Positions 33,883-43,060 of a stretch of 64,000 bases of DNA are shown here, piece after piece. The position numbers and the translations under genes were made by a program. The notes under the pieces were generated by a model. It saw only the letters and a list, made by a program, of their open reading frames with translations, ran no database searches and was not told where the DNA came from. The DNA is from Schaalia sp. ORNL0103 (lineage in GTDB: Bacteria; Actinomycetota; Actinomycetes; Actinomycetales; Actinomycetaceae), in assembly GCF_019429565.1 (NCBI RefSeq), contig NZ_JAHXSA010000001.1, forward strand, positions 868,001-932,000. Direction: 5' to 3'. The first letter of the stretch is position 1. Every line of letters starts with the position of its first letter.

Positions 33883-35067
33883 TCAGTATGAAAAAGCGCA
33901 CCACCCATCGAGGCTACGCACGATGCCCTCGCGCCACCAGGCGACGTCGTGCCCGCTGCAGTAGTGGTCCACGTCGACGGGCACCCCCAGGCCTCGCACA
34001 AGCTCAGCGCACGAATCGACCACGGGGCGCATCGTTTGTTCCAGTGTACCCACCTGCAGGCGCAGCTGCACATCCCTGCGTGGCCTGACGCTCCCGGCGC
34101 GAAGGTCGCCCATCAGCGTCCCTTCGCCAACTCCTCGGTGCTCTCCTCCCCACCACAGGGACGGAGACTGGGCGACCGCACAATCGAGGGGAAGATCACT
34201 GCGCAGCGCCGCTTCCAAAACAGCCAGACCGCCGTAGGACTGGCCCGCGACCATCACAGGCCCCACCCCCGCCTCATCACACACTGCCTGCAGCAGGGCA
34301 GCGACTCGATCCACATCGGTCAGCTCCGCCTCGCGCACGCCCAGATCTCCAGCGTCAATCGTCACGACGCGCAGGCCGGGATAGCGCCGAGTCAACCAGC
34401 CGACGCCGTTGCCCCGCCAGATCTCGCCATCGAAGAGGATGAGCGTGCACGTCGGATCCGCATCGCCATCATGAACGATCACATCGTGCTGGCGCGCGAC
34501 AGAGAGCCGCGCGCTCACATCCGCAGCGATGTTCTGTTCACGCACCGCACGCATCTCGGGAGCAGACAGATCCTGCGACGGCCACTCCACCCGCGCGTCG
34601 GGCCCAACGAAGAGCGAGGCGGCGGCCCCTCGCCCATTCACGACTCTCAAGGGATTCGATCCATCAGGGCGCGCATCCTCGAGGAATCGTATCCACTCCC
34701 CCATGTCCGTACGCACGCTGGGGTCGAGGCCCCACGGACCCACAATGACCCTTTGATAGCTGAGGATCGCATCCGCAGGAAGCGCGCAAACGAGCGACCG
34801 GGCATCCGAGCGTCCCGGCCCTATCGACATGCAAAACTCATCGAGATGTTCACGTGCCCGATCAGTGATCGTGTTGAGGACGATGTAGCAGTCAGCAGCA
34901 GCCTGGGCTCCCCACTGGAAGGTCACGCGTACGGCGTCGACTCCATCGACGACGAGCCGAGGGCCGATGATTGGGAGCCCTTCGGCGTAACGATAAATTC
35001 CGTCTGACGCCTCCCGGCGCAGCAGGCAAAATCCCGTGCGCGAAAAAGACGTGTGCTCAAACGCCAC
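33883..35067 (-). CDS. Fes-type siderophore esterase
   Basis: Predicted cytosolic hydrolase releasing iron from catecholate tri-ester siderophores. The 394-residue product has an N-terminal Fes domain (about 1-165, with FQWGAQAAADCYIVLN and SYQRVIVGPWGLDPS) and a C-terminal esterase-D alpha/beta-hydrolase. Nucleophile Ser277 is in AGQSYGGLAV, and His373 in SGHDVAWWREG resembles the GHDxxxWR end of Fes. The open frame runs back to 35211 but that part overlaps the YciO gene. GTG at 35067, four bases after its stop, is preferred, with coupled translation. It lies just upstream of the iron box of the importer, on the same strand. The substrate is inferred. Confidence 0.85.
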   Translation of the reverse strand: MAFEHTSFSRTGFCLLRREASDGIYRYAEGLPIIGPRLVVDGVDAVRVTFQWGAQAAADCYIVLNTITDRAREHLDEFCMSIGPGRSDARSLVCALPADAILSYQRVIVGPWGLDPSVRTDMGEWIRFLEDARPDGSNPLRVVNGRGAAASLFVGPDARVEWPSQDLSAPEMRAVREQNIAADVSARLSVARQHDVIVHDGDADPTCTLILFDGEIWRGNGVGWLTRRYPGLRVVTIDAGDLGVREAELTDVDRVAALLQAVCDEAGVGPVMVAGQSYGGLAVLEAALRSDLPLDCAVAQSPSLWWGGEHRGVGEGTLMGDLRAGSVRPRRDVQLRLQVGTLEQTMRPVVDSCAELVRGLGVPVDVDHYCSGHDVAWWREGIVRSLDGWCAFSY

Positions 35068-35071
35068 GCGA

Positions 35072-35689
35072 TCAGTCGAAGAGCGAGATGTCGCCAGCGC
35101 CGACACGCGCGACGACAGCGTCCCCGCCAGCGAAGTCGATGACCGTGGTCGGCTCGGCGACGCCCACGGGTCCCACAACCACCAGATCAACCTGGTGTCC
35201 GATGCGATCATCCACGTCGAAGCCGTCCGTCAGCGGCTCTTCCTCGCCCGGCATGATGAGCGTCGAGCAGGCCAGGGGCTCGCCCAGGGCCTCGACGATC
35301 GCCTGCGTGATGACGTGATCGGGGATGCGCACGCCCACCGTGTGCTTCTTCTTGTTCAGCATGATGCGCGGAACCTCCTTGGTCCCCCGCAGGATGAACG
35401 TGTAGGGTCCGGGCGTCAGCGCCTTCATGGTGCGGAACTCGTGATTATCGATGATGACGAGCTCACCGAGCTGCGCAAACGAGTGGCACAGCAGCGAGAA
35501 GTTGTGCTTGTCATCGAGCTTACGAATCGAGCGGATCGTGTCCATGCCCGCCTTGTTGCCAGCCTTCGTAGCGATCGCGTAGCCGGAGTCGGTGGGCAAG
35601 GCGATCGTGCCACCGCGCTCGAGCAGGTCAACGACCGTGTTGACCAAACGTGCCTGCGGATTCTCGGGGTGCATCTCGACGTACGACAT
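35072..35689 (-). CDS. YciO/YrdC (Sua5-like) family protein
   Basis: Related to threonylcarbamoyl-AMP synthase of tRNA t6A synthesis. The 205-residue product has the RNA/nucleotide-binding motif IALPTDSGYAI, the KxR-like SIRKLDDKHNFSLLCHSF and the TPGPYTFIL strand. Sequence style (DKHNFSLLC, HTVGVRIPDH) is closer to YciO, whose role is less certain, than to TsaC/Sua5. The ATG at 35689 is chosen, but ATG codons at 35704 and 35674 also fit. The terminator of aspS overlaps its upstream region. It is followed directly by the esterase gene, probably on one transcript. Confidence 0.85.
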   Translation of the reverse strand: MSYVEMHPENPQARLVNTVVDLLERGGTIALPTDSGYAIATKAGNKAGMDTIRSIRKLDDKHNFSLLCHSFAQLGELVIIDNHEFRTMKALTPGPYTFILRGTKEVPRIMLNKKKHTVGVRIPDHVITQAIVEALGEPLACSTLIMPGEEEPLTDGFDVDDRIGHQVDLVVVGPVGVAEPTTVIDFAGGDAVVARVGAGDISLFD

Positions 35690-35708
35690 GTACCCATTGT
35701 GCACGAAA

Positions 35709-35735
35709 CCCCCACCGGTCGGTAACCGATGGGGG
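35709..35735 (-). terminator. Terminator of aspS
   Basis: CCCCCATCGGTT and GACCGGTGGGGG form a stable stem on the minus strand followed by TTTCG, about 28 bp past the aspS stop. The T-run is short. Confidence 0.65.
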
Positions 35736-35763
35736 TTCCGTGGACAAGGTCACGGCGAAGGAA

Positions 35764-37569
35764 TCACTTCTCGGATTCCTCGGAGGCCTCCTCGCCGCGC
35801 TTCTTCGGCTTCGCGTCGACGCCAGCTTCCTTACGCTGCGCGGGCGTAATCGGGGCCGGGGCCTCGGTCAGCGGATCGAAACCGCCGCCGGACTTCGGGA
35901 AAGCGATGACGTCGCGGATCGAGTCGGACTTCGTCAGCAGCGAGACGATGCGGTCCCAACCGAAAGCGACACCACCGTGCGGCGGGGCGCCGTACTTGAA
36001 GGCATCCAGCAGGAAGCCGAACTGCGTCTGGGCTTCCTCCTCGCCGATGCCCATCACGTTGAACACGCGGTTCTGGATGTCGCGACGGTGGATACGGATG
36101 GAGCCGCCGCCGATCTCGTTGCCGTTGCAGACGATGTCGTAGGCGTAAGCCAGCGCGTTGCCCGGGTCCTTGTCGAAGGAGTCAACCCACTCGGGCTTGG
36201 GCGAGGTGAACGCGTGGTGGACGGCGGTCCAGGCGCTGTGGCCCAGCGCGACGTCGCCCTCAGCCTCGGCGTCACCGGTGGGCTTGAAGAGCGGCGCGTC
36301 GACGACCCAGGTGAAGGCCCAGGCGTCGGGATCAATGAGGTCGCAGCGCTTGCCGATCTCGAGGCGGGCCGCGCCGAGCAGCTCACGCGAGGGGGTGGGC
36401 TTGCCAGCGGCGAAGAAGATGCAGTCGCCGGGGTTGGCGCCGGTGGCGGCAGCCAGACCCTCGCGCTCGGCCTCGGTGATGTTCTTGGCGACGGGGCCGC
36501 CCAGCGTGCCGTCCTCGCCGATCGTGACGTAAGCAAGGCCCTTGGCGCCGCGTGCCTTGGCCCACTCCTGCCACTTGTCGAAGGTACGACGCGGCTGCGA
36601 GCCACCACCGGGCATGACGACGGCACCCACGTAGGGGGCCTGGAACACGCGGAAGGTCGTGTCCTTGAAGTACTCGGTGAGCTCGGTGAGCTCGAGGCCG
36701 AAGCGCAGGTCGGGCTTATCCGAGCCGTAGCGCTCCATCGCGTCCTTGTAGGTCATGCGCGGGATAGGCGTGGACAGGTCGTAGCCGATGAGCGCCCACA
36801 CGTTCTTCAGGACGTCCTCGGCGACCTCGATGACGTCGTCCTGGTCCACGAAGCTCATCTCAATATCGAGCTGGGTGAACTCGGGCTGACGGTCGGCGCG
36901 GAAGTCCTCGTCGCGGTAGCAGCGCGCAATCTGGAAGTATCGCTCCATACCGGCCACCATGAGCAGCTGCTTGAAGAGCTGGGGCGACTGGGGCAGTGCG
37001 TACCAAGAGCCGGGCGACAGACGTGCCGGGACGATGAAGTCGCGGGCGCCTTCGGGGGTCGAACGGGTCAGGGTCGGTGTCTCAATCTCGACGAAGTCGC
37101 GGGCGTAGAGCGCCTCACGGGCAGCGCGGGAGACCTTCGAGCGCAGGCGGATCGCATACTGCTCGGGCTCGCGACGCAGGTCGAGGTAGCGGTACTTCAG
37201 GCGGGTTTCCTCACCCACGTTGCCGGAATCTTCAGCATTGGAGGACACCTGGAACGGCAGAGGCGCGCTGGTGTTCAGGATTTCGATGTCGTCACCCATG
37301 ACTTCGATGGCGCCGGTGGCCAGGTGCGGGTTTTCGTTGCCCTCGGGGCGAGCGCAGACCTCGCCGGTGACCTTCAGGACGAACTCGGAGCGCAGCTCGT
37401 GGGCGACACGCTCGTCGCGGACGACAACCTGGGCGATGCCGGACGCGTCGCGCAGGTCGATGAACGCCACGCCACCATGGTCACGACGACGATCCACCCA
37501 ACCGGTGAGCGTCACGGTCTGCCCGACCAGATCGGTGCCGAGGGTTCCAATGTTGTGAGTGCGAAGCAC
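35764..37569 (-). CDS. aspS: Aspartyl-tRNA synthetase
   Basis: Class IIb synthetase, 601 residues: OB-fold anticodon domain ([20 protein letters not shown]), catalytic motifs ([20 protein letters not shown], motif 2 [15 protein letters not shown], motif 3 [13 protein letters not shown]), and the bacterial GAD insertion between motifs 2 and 3 (about 285-430). The charged tail is Lys/Glu-rich. The GTG at 37569 has AAAGGA 6 nt upstream; the open frame reaches 37620. Whether it also charges tRNA-Asn depends on gatCAB and asnS, which are outside this window. Confidence 0.97.
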   Translation of the reverse strand: MLRTHNIGTLGTDLVGQTVTLTGWVDRRRDHGGVAFIDLRDASGIAQVVVRDERVAHELRSEFVLKVTGEVCARPEGNENPHLATGAIEVMGDDIEILNTSAPLPFQVSSNAEDSGNVGEETRLKYRYLDLRREPEQYAIRLRSKVSRAAREALYARDFVEIETPTLTRSTPEGARDFIVPARLSPGSWYALPQSPQLFKQLLMVAGMERYFQIARCYRDEDFRADRQPEFTQLDIEMSFVDQDDVIEVAEDVLKNVWALIGYDLSTPIPRMTYKDAMERYGSDKPDLRFGLELTELTEYFKDTTFRVFQAPYVGAVVMPGGGSQPRRTFDKWQEWAKARGAKGLAYVTIGEDGTLGGPVAKNITEAEREGLAAATGANPGDCIFFAAGKPTPSRELLGAARLEIGKRCDLIDPDAWAFTWVVDAPLFKPTGDAEAEGDVALGHSAWTAVHHAFTSPKPEWVDSFDKDPGNALAYAYDIVCNGNEIGGGSIRIHRRDIQNRVFNVMGIGEEEAQTQFGFLLDAFKYGAPPHGGVAFGWDRIVSLLTKSDSIRDVIAFPKSGGGFDPLTEAPAPITPAQRKEAGVDAKPKKRGEEASEESEK

Positions 37570-37671
37570 TGTGATTCCTTTCGTAGTTACCATCCGCGAG
37601 ACAGGCGGCGGCAGTGTCATTGTACGCCTGCCTTCCGAAGAGTCGCGCGTGCCGCGAGTACGATAGTGAAC

Positions 37672-39084
37672 ATGCCAACCGCCGATTCCTCCTCCCCCGC
37701 CCGCTCATCCTGGACGCCGTCCGAAATTGGCTTGGCTATCGGCTCAGTTCTCCTCATTACGCTCGTGGCCTTCGAGGAGCTCGCCGCCACGACGATTATG
37801 CCTGCGGTCGTCGAATCGTTCGATGCCGCCGCGTGGTACCCGATCGCCTCGGGCGCGGCGTTGGCGACGCAGCTCAGCGCCACCGTGGTCGCGGGAGCAC
37901 TGGCGGATTGGAAGGGACCCCGTTTTGTCCTGCTCGGGGGATTGGTTCTCTTCGCTGTCGGTTTGGTAGTGTGCGCCGCGGGCACAAACGTGGTCGTGTT
38001 CGTTGTCGGCCGCGCGCTTCAGGGGCTCGGTGGAGGCCTCCTCATTGTCCCGCTCTACGTCCTCATCGGAGCGGTCGCTTCCCCTCGTCACCGTCCCTCG
38101 TTCTTTGCGTCTTTCTCGTTGGCGTGGGTTCTCCCCTCGCTGGTCGGCCCCGCTATCGCAGGCCACGTGACCCAGGAGTGGGGCTGGCGCTACGTCTTCG
38201 GCGTCGTTCCGCTCTTCGTTGCAGTCGCGGCGCTCCCCATCGCCTACGTCCTGCGCTCGATCCCGACTGCACAGGGGCAGCGCTCCCCCATGCTCGCGTC
38301 CCTCTCGCGAGATGCCGGGCTTGTCGGAATTGGCGTCATGCTGCTGCAGCTTGCGGGCGCGCTGCCCACACCGCTGGCACAATTCGGGGTCTTCGCCCTC
38401 GGCGCGTGCATCACCATCTGGGCGCTGCCCCGCCTCCTGCCGCGTGGAACCTTCCACTCCCGCCGCGGCATGCCCTCGGCGATTCTGGCCAGGCTCAGCG
38501 CGACGGCCTCACAGGTTGGCCTCGCCGTCATGATTCCGCTGATCCTCCAGCGCGTGCACGGGTGGTCCGAGGCATCCTCCGCCTGGTGGGTCACCCTCGG
38601 CTCGCTCACATGGGCCATCGGTGCGGTCGGCCAGGCGCGCGTGCACGATCCGCAGCTGCGACGCCGACTCCCGGTCGTCGGCGGCGCAATGATGGCAGTC
38701 GGAGCGATCCCCGTGGGTGCTCTGCTTCTTCCGTCAATTCCGGTGTGGGTGGCCCTGTTCGGCTGGCTTCTCGTTGGCCTGGGCGTCGGTCTCGTCCACG
38801 CACCCCTGTCCGTCATGGCCCTCGAGGTCACCCCTGAATCCAAGCACGGGCGCGTCGCCTCGTGGCTGCAGGTAGCCGACTCGGCTGGTCCTGCGCTCGA
38901 ACTCGCCCTCGTATCCGTGGCCATGAGCGCGTGGGCCGCCACCGCCACGGTGGGCGGGGCGGCCTACGCTCCCTATTGGGTCATTGCTGCAGTGCTTGCG
39001 ATCCTCACCGTGGTTGCCGTGACGCGGCTGCGTCCCTCTTCGGCAAGCCCGACGGCTGAGGCGGCTAGCGCTCAGTCGTCGTAA
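37672..39084 (+). CDS. MFS transporter (drug-exporter type)
   Basis: Membrane protein of 470 residues with about 14 hydrophobic segments, like the DHA2 drug/proton antiporters. Motif A appears as [14 protein letters not shown], and [17 protein letters not shown] is the family's GxxxG-rich fourth helix. A Ser/Ala-rich tail ends it. The ATG at 37672 was chosen; the frame is open far upstream but that part is antisense to aspS. It is on the plus strand, divergent from aspS with a gap of about 100 bp, and its last 13 bp overlap the helicase gene tail to tail. The substrate is unknown. Confidence 0.9.
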   Translation: MPTADSSSPARSSWTPSEIGLAIGSVLLITLVAFEELAATTIMPAVVESFDAAAWYPIASGAALATQLSATVVAGALADWKGPRFVLLGGLVLFAVGLVVCAAGTNVVVFVVGRALQGLGGGLLIVPLYVLIGAVASPRHRPSFFASFSLAWVLPSLVGPAIAGHVTQEWGWRYVFGVVPLFVAVAALPIAYVLRSIPTAQGQRSPMLASLSRDAGLVGIGVMLLQLAGALPTPLAQFGVFALGACITIWALPRLLPRGTFHSRRGMPSAILARLSATASQVGLAVMIPLILQRVHGWSEASSAWWVTLGSLTWAIGAVGQARVHDPQLRRRLPVVGGAMMAVGAIPVGALLLPSIPVWVALFGWLLVGLGVGLVHAPLSVMALEVTPESKHGRVASWLQVADSAGPALELALVSVAMSAWAATATVGGAAYAPYWVIAAVLAILTVVAVTRLRPSSASPTAEAASAQSS

Positions 39085-41240
39085 CGACGCTTGCCAAAGT
39101 GGCGGCGTCCGCCGTCACGGCCTCCATCGCGGTCCCAACCGCCATCGCGGCCACCCTCGCGTTCGCGGCGGGCACGCTTAATGTCCTTCTCCCAGCGCTC
39201 GGTGCGAACGCTGCGGCGCGGACGGGACCCATCACCCTTTTCGAAGCGGTGCGGACGCTTCTCGTCCCGGTCCCCGAATCGACCGTCACGATCGCCGTAG
39301 CCACCGCGGCCTCGGTTATCTCGGTCGAAGTCGCGGCGTTCACGGCGTTCAAAACCGTCGCGGTCGCCGTGAGAACGGCCGCCGGGGCCCTCGTCCACGC
39401 GGATGCGCAGCTGGCGGCCCGAGACGTATCCCTTGGAAATACGGGACAGCTGCTCGCTAGACAGGTCCGCGGTGATGTCGACCAGTGAGAAGGTCGGGTA
39501 GATCTCGATGTTGCCGATGTCGCGGCCGTCGATGCCGCCCTCGCCAGCAATGGCGCCAACGATTGAACCGGGCTTCACGCGGTCCTTCTTGCCCACCTCG
39601 ATGCGGTAGCGGGTACCGGAGCCGGGTGCCGGGCGGCCGCCCGCGCGACGACGAGCACCATTCGCACCGCCCTTGAGCGGGCGGTCCTTGTCGCGACCAG
39701 CCTCGAAAGTGGCGCCGACGAACTCGCCGGACTCGTCCAGCTGTTCCTCACGGCGAATCTTGCCGTTGCCACGGCGATCCTTCTCGACGCGGGGGGCCGG
39801 GCCCTCGTCGCCGACGGCCGTCGCCATGAGGGCGGCGGCGATGTCCTCGACGGAGATCTCATCACCGAGGTCGGCGAGCAGACGCTTGTACATGTCGAGA
39901 CGGCCGCGCTCGATACGAGCGGACAGGCCCTCAAGCAGGCGGCTGGCGCGGAATTCGGAAACGGCTGCAGGCGAGGGAATCTCGACCTCTTCCATCTCGG
40001 TGCCCGTCAGCTTCTCGATGCGGCGCAGACGACCGTGCTCACGCGGGGTAAAGAACGTCAGCGCGCGGCCCTCACGGCCCGCACGGCCGGTGCGACCGAT
40101 GCGGTGGACGTAGGCCTCGGGCTCACGCGGAACATCGAAGTTGACGACGAGGGAGATACGCTCGACGTCGAGGCCTCGGGCGGCCACGTCGGTCGCGACC
40201 AGCACGTCGAGCGAGCCGTTCTTGAGGCGCTCGACCATGCGCTCGCGCTCGGTCTGAGCGACGTCACCGGAAATACCGGCGGCACGGAATCCGCGGCCCG
40301 ACAGCTCCAGCGACACCTCTTCGACATCGGCACGGGTACGCACGAAGACGATCGCGGCGTCAGCCTCCTCCTGGCCTTCCTTGATGTGCTGGGCGCGGGT
40401 AGCCAGCACGCGGGACAGCGCACCGATCTTGTGCTTGTAGGGCACCACCGCGTAGGTCTGGTGGATGGTGTCGACCGTCGAGGACTCGGTGGAAACCGCG
40501 ACCTTGACCGGATCCTTCAGGTGCTCGCGGGCGACCTTCTCAATGGCCGCGGGCATCGTCGCGCTGAACAGCGCGGTCAGTCGATCATCCGGGGCGCTCG
40601 ACGCGATCGTCTCGACGTCCTCAGCAAAACCCATACGCAGCATCTCGTCGGCCTCGTCGAGGACCAGCATGCGCACGTTCGACAGGTCGAGGGCGCCCTT
40701 CTCGATGAGGTCGATGACGCGGCCCGGGGTGCCGACGACGACCTGAGCGCCGCGCTTGAGCGCGCCGATCTGCGGGCCGTAGGGCGAGCCACCGTAGACG
40801 GGGACGACGTCGAGGCGGGCCGTACGCGCGGCGAAATCCTCGATCGCCTGAGCACTCTGCATCGCGAGCTCGCGCGTGGGCGCCAGCACGAGTGCCTGGA
40901 CGTCGCGCTCGTCCGCGTCAACAATTGCCAGCAGCGGCAGACCGAATGCAGCGGTCTTACCGGTACCCGTCTGGGCGATGCCGACAACGTCACGCAGTTC
41001 CAGCAGCGGCGGGATGGCGGCGGCCTGAATCGGGGTCGGGACGCGGAATCCCATATCGGTGACGGCCGCGAGGATCTCCTCGGGCAGGCCGAGGCTCGCG
41101 AAGGTCACGGTGTGCGTGTCCTCCTCGTCCGCGTGGTCATCGTCGAGGTCACGGTCGTCGTCGAGGTCGTCAATATCGTCGGCAATCGCCGTCATCTCGC
41201 GCTCGTCGTCAGCGCGTTCCATGAAATCGTCAGAGGGCAT
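39072..41240 (-). CDS. deaD: DEAD-box RNA helicase (DeaD/CsdA type)
   Basis: ATP-dependent RNA helicase for cold-shock, ribosome assembly or RNA decay. The 722-residue product has an acidic N-terminus (many Asp, residues 1-44), Q motif FASLGLPEEILAAV, motif I AQTGTGKT, Ia PTRELA, motif II DEAD (VLDEADEML), III SAT, and VI HRIGRTGRAG. The DbpA-like RNA-binding domain (about 565-645) contains IVGAIAGEGGIDGRDIG. The C-terminal 75 residues are an Arg/Gly/Asp-rich tail with repeated GRDGG and DRDG. AAGGA precedes the ATG. A gap of 230 bp upstream could hold a cold-responsive leader, but no specific element was recognised. Confidence 0.95.
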   Translation of the reverse strand: MPSDDFMERADDEREMTAIADDIDDLDDDRDLDDDHADEEDTHTVTFASLGLPEEILAAVTDMGFRVPTPIQAAAIPPLLELRDVVGIAQTGTGKTAAFGLPLLAIVDADERDVQALVLAPTRELAMQSAQAIEDFAARTARLDVVPVYGGSPYGPQIGALKRGAQVVVGTPGRVIDLIEKGALDLSNVRMLVLDEADEMLRMGFAEDVETIASSAPDDRLTALFSATMPAAIEKVAREHLKDPVKVAVSTESSTVDTIHQTYAVVPYKHKIGALSRVLATRAQHIKEGQEEADAAIVFVRTRADVEEVSLELSGRGFRAAGISGDVAQTERERMVERLKNGSLDVLVATDVAARGLDVERISLVVNFDVPREPEAYVHRIGRTGRAGREGRALTFFTPREHGRLRRIEKLTGTEMEEVEIPSPAAVSEFRASRLLEGLSARIERGRLDMYKRLLADLGDEISVEDIAAALMATAVGDEGPAPRVEKDRRGNGKIRREEQLDESGEFVGATFEAGRDKDRPLKGGANGARRRAGGRPAPGSGTRYRIEVGKKDRVKPGSIVGAIAGEGGIDGRDIGNIEIYPTFSLVDITADLSSEQLSRISKGYVSGRQLRIRVDEGPGGRSHGDRDGFERRERRDFDRDNRGRGGYGDRDGRFGDRDEKRPHRFEKGDGSRPRRSVRTERWEKDIKRARREREGGRDGGWDRDGGRDGGRRHFGKRRYDD

Positions 41241-41470
41241 AATTCATCCTTGCGTGGTGCAATCGGTGTCAGCAAAACCATCGGGGCGGGCCTACTCGGC
41301 TCCTCGGCGCGGCCTCACCCATAACAACAAATCCCGCATCCCGCGGGCACCATAACAAGGGGCAGCGCCTCATCGCTACAACCAGCATACCCTCGCAGGC
41401 AGCTGACAGAGGCGCGTGGTCGGCGAACTCACTGTCTGCGAAGCGTCCGCCCGTTGCGGCGGAACGACAC

Positions 41471-43060
41471 TCAGAGGGGCAGCCGAGCGAGGAACGAGGC
41501 GATCGTCACCTGTCGATTGTCCTCGGAACGCAGGGGAGCAACGACGAGTCGATCGACCGCATCGCGGCACAGTCCCCGCAGGTCACGCATCACGATGCGT
41601 CGACGCCGCGATGCAGCCCACCGGGCGAGCGCTCGACTCGCGCACGCGCACAGCACCGTGATCAACAGGCACAGTGCAACCAGCGCCGTCGGAAGCGGAA
41701 TCGGCCCGAGCGCGGGGACCCGAACATCGATGAGGACAGCCCTGCCCAGGTGCACGAGGACGATCCACGCGACACCCACGACAACTCCGAGCCACGCGAG
41801 TAGCTGGGCACCGCCCACCACACGACACAGCGCCGGAGCTCCGGTCGAGACGCGAATGTGCTCCGCAACCTCACGATGCGCTGCGTCCGGAACCTCTCGC
41901 GCCCCGCTGAGCGCACGCTCGACCAGCGCGGCACGCCACCGGGCAGGACGCGCCTGCGCGCGCTCCCCAACGGCTCCGCGAACTGCGTTGACGAAAGCAG
42001 CTTCGTCGGAGGTGGACCGAGTCGGCAACGTCGGAGTCGTCGCCCCCTCGGCACGCGACTCATCGTCCAGATGCAGGCGGCGCAGCGGGTCCACACCCGT
42101 ACGCGCCAGCCAGCGCAACGGCAGCCAGCCGCCCACCCGGCGTCCGGCACGCAGCGTCGAGTCAGCCACGGCCTCGGCGATGATCGGAGCACCCGCGAGG
42201 TCGGCGGCCGTGCCAGCCAATTCGGCGGCCAGGCCATCGGTCTCGAGGCCACGGACCGTTCCAGTCAACTCCAAGGACTCACGCAGCAGCCGGGAGGCCT
42301 CACGCAGCGCCGCACGCGCGCGCGACGCCTGGCGTGAGACCCGCTCGGCCTCGCGCGTCAGGTGCTTGGTGAGCGTGCGCATACCTTCACCCGTCGTCGC
42401 CGACACCGCGAAGACCTCGGCATCAGCCATGCCACGAACGCTCAGCAGACGACGCAGATCCTGCTCGATCGCATCACGTTCGGGCATGGAGATGGTATCG
42501 ACGTGCGTCAGGACGACCGTCACCGATGCGTGCGACGAGCGCAGACGCACCAGCCACTCGTCGTGCAGACGCGCGTCCGCGTACTTCTGCGGGTTAACGA
42601 CAACGACGAGCGCGTCAACGCGCGACGCCAGACGATCAGCAATGTCCGCATGACTCGCCTCAACCGAATCAATGTCCGGCAAATCAACGACGACGGTGTC
42701 GCCAGGTAGCGCTTGCGGCGCCTCCACCCGACGACCGATACCCAGCCACCCCAGCAATTCCTGCGGTTCTCGACCTCGCGGCAGCACGGCGCAGGCCTCG
42801 TTCGTCGTGGGACGTCGAACACCCGCAGCGACGACCTCTCCCCCGCTCAGCGCGTTGACGAGGGAGGACTTGCCGGCACCCGTGCCTCCCAGCACGCCGA
42901 TAACGCACCAGGACGGGTCGACCTCACTGCGTTCGGCAGTCACGTCAATGAGATCGCGAATGTGCGCCAGCGTCTGCTGATCGAGGTCCGGCGCAGCCAG
43001 GGTGCACATCTCGTCAAGCTGCTGGGCAGCCGACGCCACGGGGTTCGTCGCTCGCCTCAC
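41471..43060 (-). CDS. Membrane-associated dynamin-like GTPase, partner 2
   Basis: Predicted GTPase of 529 residues. G1 is GGTGAGKSSLVNAL (about 58-71), G2 a Thr in RRPTTNEAC, G3 DLPDIDSVEASH (Asp-Pro-Asp instead of DxxG), and G4 LTHVDTI. After a helical region come two membrane segments (about 395-420 and 436-458) and a basic C-terminus (SRRRRIVMRDL). The start GTG overlaps the stop of the preceding GTPase gene by 4 nt. Paired GTPases of this kind occur in other actinobacteria and resemble bacterial dynamins acting on membranes, but no function can be assigned. It is the last gene of the hisS transcription unit. Confidence 0.82.
   Translation of the reverse strand: MRRATNPVASAAQQLDEMCTLAAPDLDQQTLAHIRDLIDVTAERSEVDPSWCVIGVLGGTGAGKSSLVNALSGGEVVAAGVRRPTTNEACAVLPRGREPQELLGWLGIGRRVEAPQALPGDTVVVDLPDIDSVEASHADIADRLASRVDALVVVVNPQKYADARLHDEWLVRLRSSHASVTVVLTHVDTISMPERDAIEQDLRRLLSVRGMADAEVFAVSATTGEGMRTLTKHLTREAERVSRQASRARAALREASRLLRESLELTGTVRGLETDGLAAELAGTAADLAGAPIIAEAVADSTLRAGRRVGGWLPLRWLARTGVDPLRRLHLDDESRAEGATTPTLPTRSTSDEAAFVNAVRGAVGERAQARPARWRAALVERALSGAREVPDAAHREVAEHIRVSTGAPALCRVVGGAQLLAWLGVVVGVAWIVLVHLGRAVLIDVRVPALGPIPLPTALVALCLLITVLCACASRALARWAASRRRRIVMRDLRGLCRDAVDRLVVAPLRSEDNRQVTIASFLARLPL

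Noticed and set aside
35650-37671. 1144-residue open frame ending in the MFS transporter
   Set aside because: The first two thirds are antisense to aspS and show only GC-biased shadow composition. The transporter begins at the ATG at 37672.
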